Positions 62,493-64,000 of a DNA stretch of 64,000 bases are shown here, piece by piece; position 1 is the first letter of the stretch; each line of letters begins with the position of its first letter. Origin of the DNA: Verrucomicrobiaceae bacterium. Its GTDB lineage: Bacteria; Verrucomicrobiota; Verrucomicrobiia; Verrucomicrobiales; Verrucomicrobiaceae. Location: the NCBI GenBank assembly GCA_024232965.1, contig JACKQF010000001.1, forward strand, positions 496,001 through 560,000. The letters are read 5' to 3'. The notes beneath the pieces are model-generated. The model had not been told where the DNA came from, did not search any database, and saw nothing but the letters and a program-made list of their open reading frames with translations. A program made the position numbers and the translations under genes.

Positions 62493-64000
62493 ATGCGCCT
62501 TCTCGCTTTCCTCGTAGAGTTTCGTGCTTTGCGTTTGCTGCTCCTCGCTGAATTGTCGCTCGCGACTGTTGCAGCAACAGAGCGGCCTTTGAGCTATAAT
62601 TTCGAGGTTCGTCCCATTTTGGCGGAGAATTGCTTTGCCTGTCATGGCCCGGACGAGAAGCATCGTGAAGGGAAGCTACGGCTCGATGTGCGGGAGGCGG
62701 CGCTGGAGAAACAGGCCTTTGTCCCGGGCGATGCGGCATCCAGCGAGTTGGTGAAGCGCCTTTTCACGACGGATGAAGACGAGGTGATGCCGCCGAAGCA
62801 GAGCAATCATCAGCTGACGCAGGCGCAGAAGGATCTGCTGGTGCGCTGGGTCAATGAGGGGGCCAAGTATTCGAAGCACTGGTCCTTTGTGCCGCCAGAG
62901 AAACCGGTGGTCCCGGCTTTGGCGGACACCTTTCCCGGCGGTCGGCGCAATGAGATCGATGCCTTTGTGCAGGAACGCCTAGAGTCGCGGCACGGGCGGC
63001 CCACGGTGCCGGCGGGCAAGGAACTGTGGCTGCGGCGGGTGACCTTTGCGTTGACGGGCCTGCCTCCCACCTTGGCGGAATTGGATGCGTTCAATGCGGA
63101 TGACTCGCCCAAGGCCCGGGAGGTGGTGGTGAACCGCCTGCTGGAATCGCCCCGCTACGGGGAGCGGATGGCGGTGGACTGGCTGGATGCGGCGCGTTAT
63201 GCAGACACCTATGGTCGGCATGAAGATGCGGATTGCCAGACTTGGCCCTGGCGGGACTGGGTGATCCGCGCCTTCAACGACAACCTGCCGTACGACAAGT
63301 TCATTGCCTGGCAAACGGCGGGGGATTTGCTGGAGCCGGAGAATCAGGATGCAGTGGTCGCGACCGCCTTCAATCGATTGCACCAGCAGTCCAATGAGTC
63401 TGGCAGCGATGAAAATGAGTTCCGCTGGGAGCATGTCTTTGATCGCGTCAAGACCAACGCCACAGCGATTCTGGGGCTGACCTATGAGTGCGCGCGCTGC
63501 CACGACCACAAGTATGATCCCTTCACCATGCGGGATTACTACAGCATGGCGGCGTTCTTCAACAACATCGATGAGCTAGGTCTTTTCTCACGCTTCACCA
63601 ACGCCAATCCCGCACCGACAACTTTCGTCTACAATCCTGGCCAAAAGGCCGCCCATGAGGCGCTAAAGGCATCGGTAGAGGCGGGGGAACAGCAGGTGAC
63701 CGCCGCACGTGAGCATGCTCGGGCGAGGTTTGTGGAGTGGCTGAAAGACAATGCGCCTCCCAGTGCGGAACCCAAAAAGAAGGGTTTTCTGGCGGGGCTC
63801 GGTAGCCTGATCAGTGGCGAGCGCAAGGCGGCCGATGCCGTGGTGCCGGTGAGCTATTTCCCGTTTGATAAATCCCACAAAGAAGACAAATCCACGCCCG
63901 ACTTGATGCGGCCCGACCGTGTCGGCAAGGGGCGAACGAGTCTGAATCTGGCCGAGGGGAAATTTGGTAGGGCGGTGGCATTTAAGGGGCAGAAGGACAA
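62493..64000 (+). CDS. PSD1/DUF1549-type cytochrome protein with LamG insertion, 3'-truncated
   Basis: The frame from ATG 62493 is open to the window end, so only the first ~502 residues are visible. A signal peptide (RLLLLAELSLATVAA) is followed by a Planctomycete cytochrome c with CFACHG (heme ligands Cys47, Cys50, His51) and distal EVMPPK. The DUF1549 (PSCyt2) domain then runs RNEIDAFVQERLES to a second heme-like CARCHDHKYDPF. After that, a helical stretch and KGRTSLNLAEGKFGRAVAFK begin what looks like a LamG-type domain. A DUF1553 (PSD1) domain is expected beyond the edge. Such proteins are very numerous in planctomycetes and verrucomicrobia and are thought to act in polysaccharide catabolism. 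Confidence 0.9.
   Translation, partial: MRLLAFLVEFRALRLLLLAELSLATVAATERPLSYNFEVRPILAENCFACHGPDEKHREGKLRLDVREAALEKQAFVPGDAASSELVKRLFTTDEDEVMPPKQSNHQLTQAQKDLLVRWVNEGAKYSKHWSFVPPEKPVVPALADTFPGGRRNEIDAFVQERLESRHGRPTVPAGKELWLRRVTFALTGLPPTLAELDAFNADDSPKAREVVVNRLLESPRYGERMAVDWLDAARYADTYGRHEDADCQTWPWRDWVIRAFNDNLPYDKFIAWQTAGDLLEPENQDAVVATAFNRLHQQSNESGSDENEFRWEHVFDRVKTNATAILGLTYECARCHDHKYDPFTMRDYYSMAAFFNNIDELGLFSRFTNANPAPTTFVYNPGQKAAHEALKASVEAGEQQVTAAREHARARFVEWLKDNAPPSAEPKKKGFLAGLGSLISGERKAADAVVPVSYFPFDKSHKEDKSTPDLMRPDRVGKGRTSLNLAEGKFGRAVAFKGQKD

Overview
The window (64 kb, GC-rich) looks like chromosomal DNA of a member of the Planctomycetes-Verrucomicrobia-Chlamydiae group, most probably a Verrucomicrobium/Prosthecobacter-type verrucomicrobium. 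The reasons are the Planctomycete-type cytochrome c proteins (PSD1/DUF1549 architecture, WD40-cytochrome fusion), the giant secreted GEVED/SdrD-B proteins with a shared C-terminal module, a redoxin-cytochrome-copper monooxygenase fusion, a pseudopilin remnant, and the near absence of good Shine-Dalgarno sequences. This is inference from protein families; no rRNA gene is present to confirm it.

Layout. 1-17.2 kb: two tandem, same-strand giant surface or secreted proteins (the first truncated by the window edge) built from GEVED and SdrD B-like calcium-loop repeats. Their last ~1.18 kb are about 99% identical at DNA level. 17.2-20.3 kb (minus strand): a secreted EEP-fold nuclease/phosphatase, TatA, a MECR-like enoyl reductase and a periplasmic cyclophilin with a clear terminator. 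20.4-27.2 kb (plus): lipA, a secreted HExxH peptidase-like protein, typA/bipA, a ROK kinase lacking the zinc cysteines and a UPF0309-type SIS protein. 27.4-33.5 kb (plus): a PhcB-like methyltransferase, a hybrid histidine kinase, a receiver-pseudokinase and a zinc-ribbon protein. This resembles the Ralstonia phc quorum-sensing module and is the most interesting system in the window. 33.4-35.7 kb (minus): a compact cell-envelope operon (BON protein, BON/OmpA-like protein, membrane-anchored helix-hairpin-helix protein).

35.7-38 kb is AT-richer and contains damaged genes: an NlpC/P60-like gene whose signal peptide has no in-frame normal start, a small ORF, a strong inverted repeat and a decayed pseudopilin. 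38-41 kb: a four-domain EF-hand/redoxin/cytochrome/copper-monooxygenase protein translationally coupled to an uncharacterised secreted protein. 40.9-46.7 kb: thrH, a secreted FAD oxidoreductase, a UPF0261/Tm-1-like protein, a polytopic membrane protein, and a peroxiredoxin with an upstream inverted repeat and a terminator. 46.7-49.5 kb (minus): a SmpA-like lipoprotein, a transglutaminase-like pseudogene with three frame changes, a frameshifted small membrane protein, tRNA-Pro(CGG) and an L,D-transpeptidase.

49.7-64 kb: a cytochrome c-WD40-coiled-coil protein, a DUF2339 polytopic membrane protein, a divergent LysR regulator, a 42-bp minisatellite, a secreted FG-GAP-like protein, ligA, and the 5' part of a PSD1/DUF1549/LamG-type cytochrome protein that runs off the window. 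Overall the region mixes core housekeeping genes (lipA, typA, ligA, tatA) with a large complement of exported and envelope proteins, one signalling cassette and a few decaying loci.
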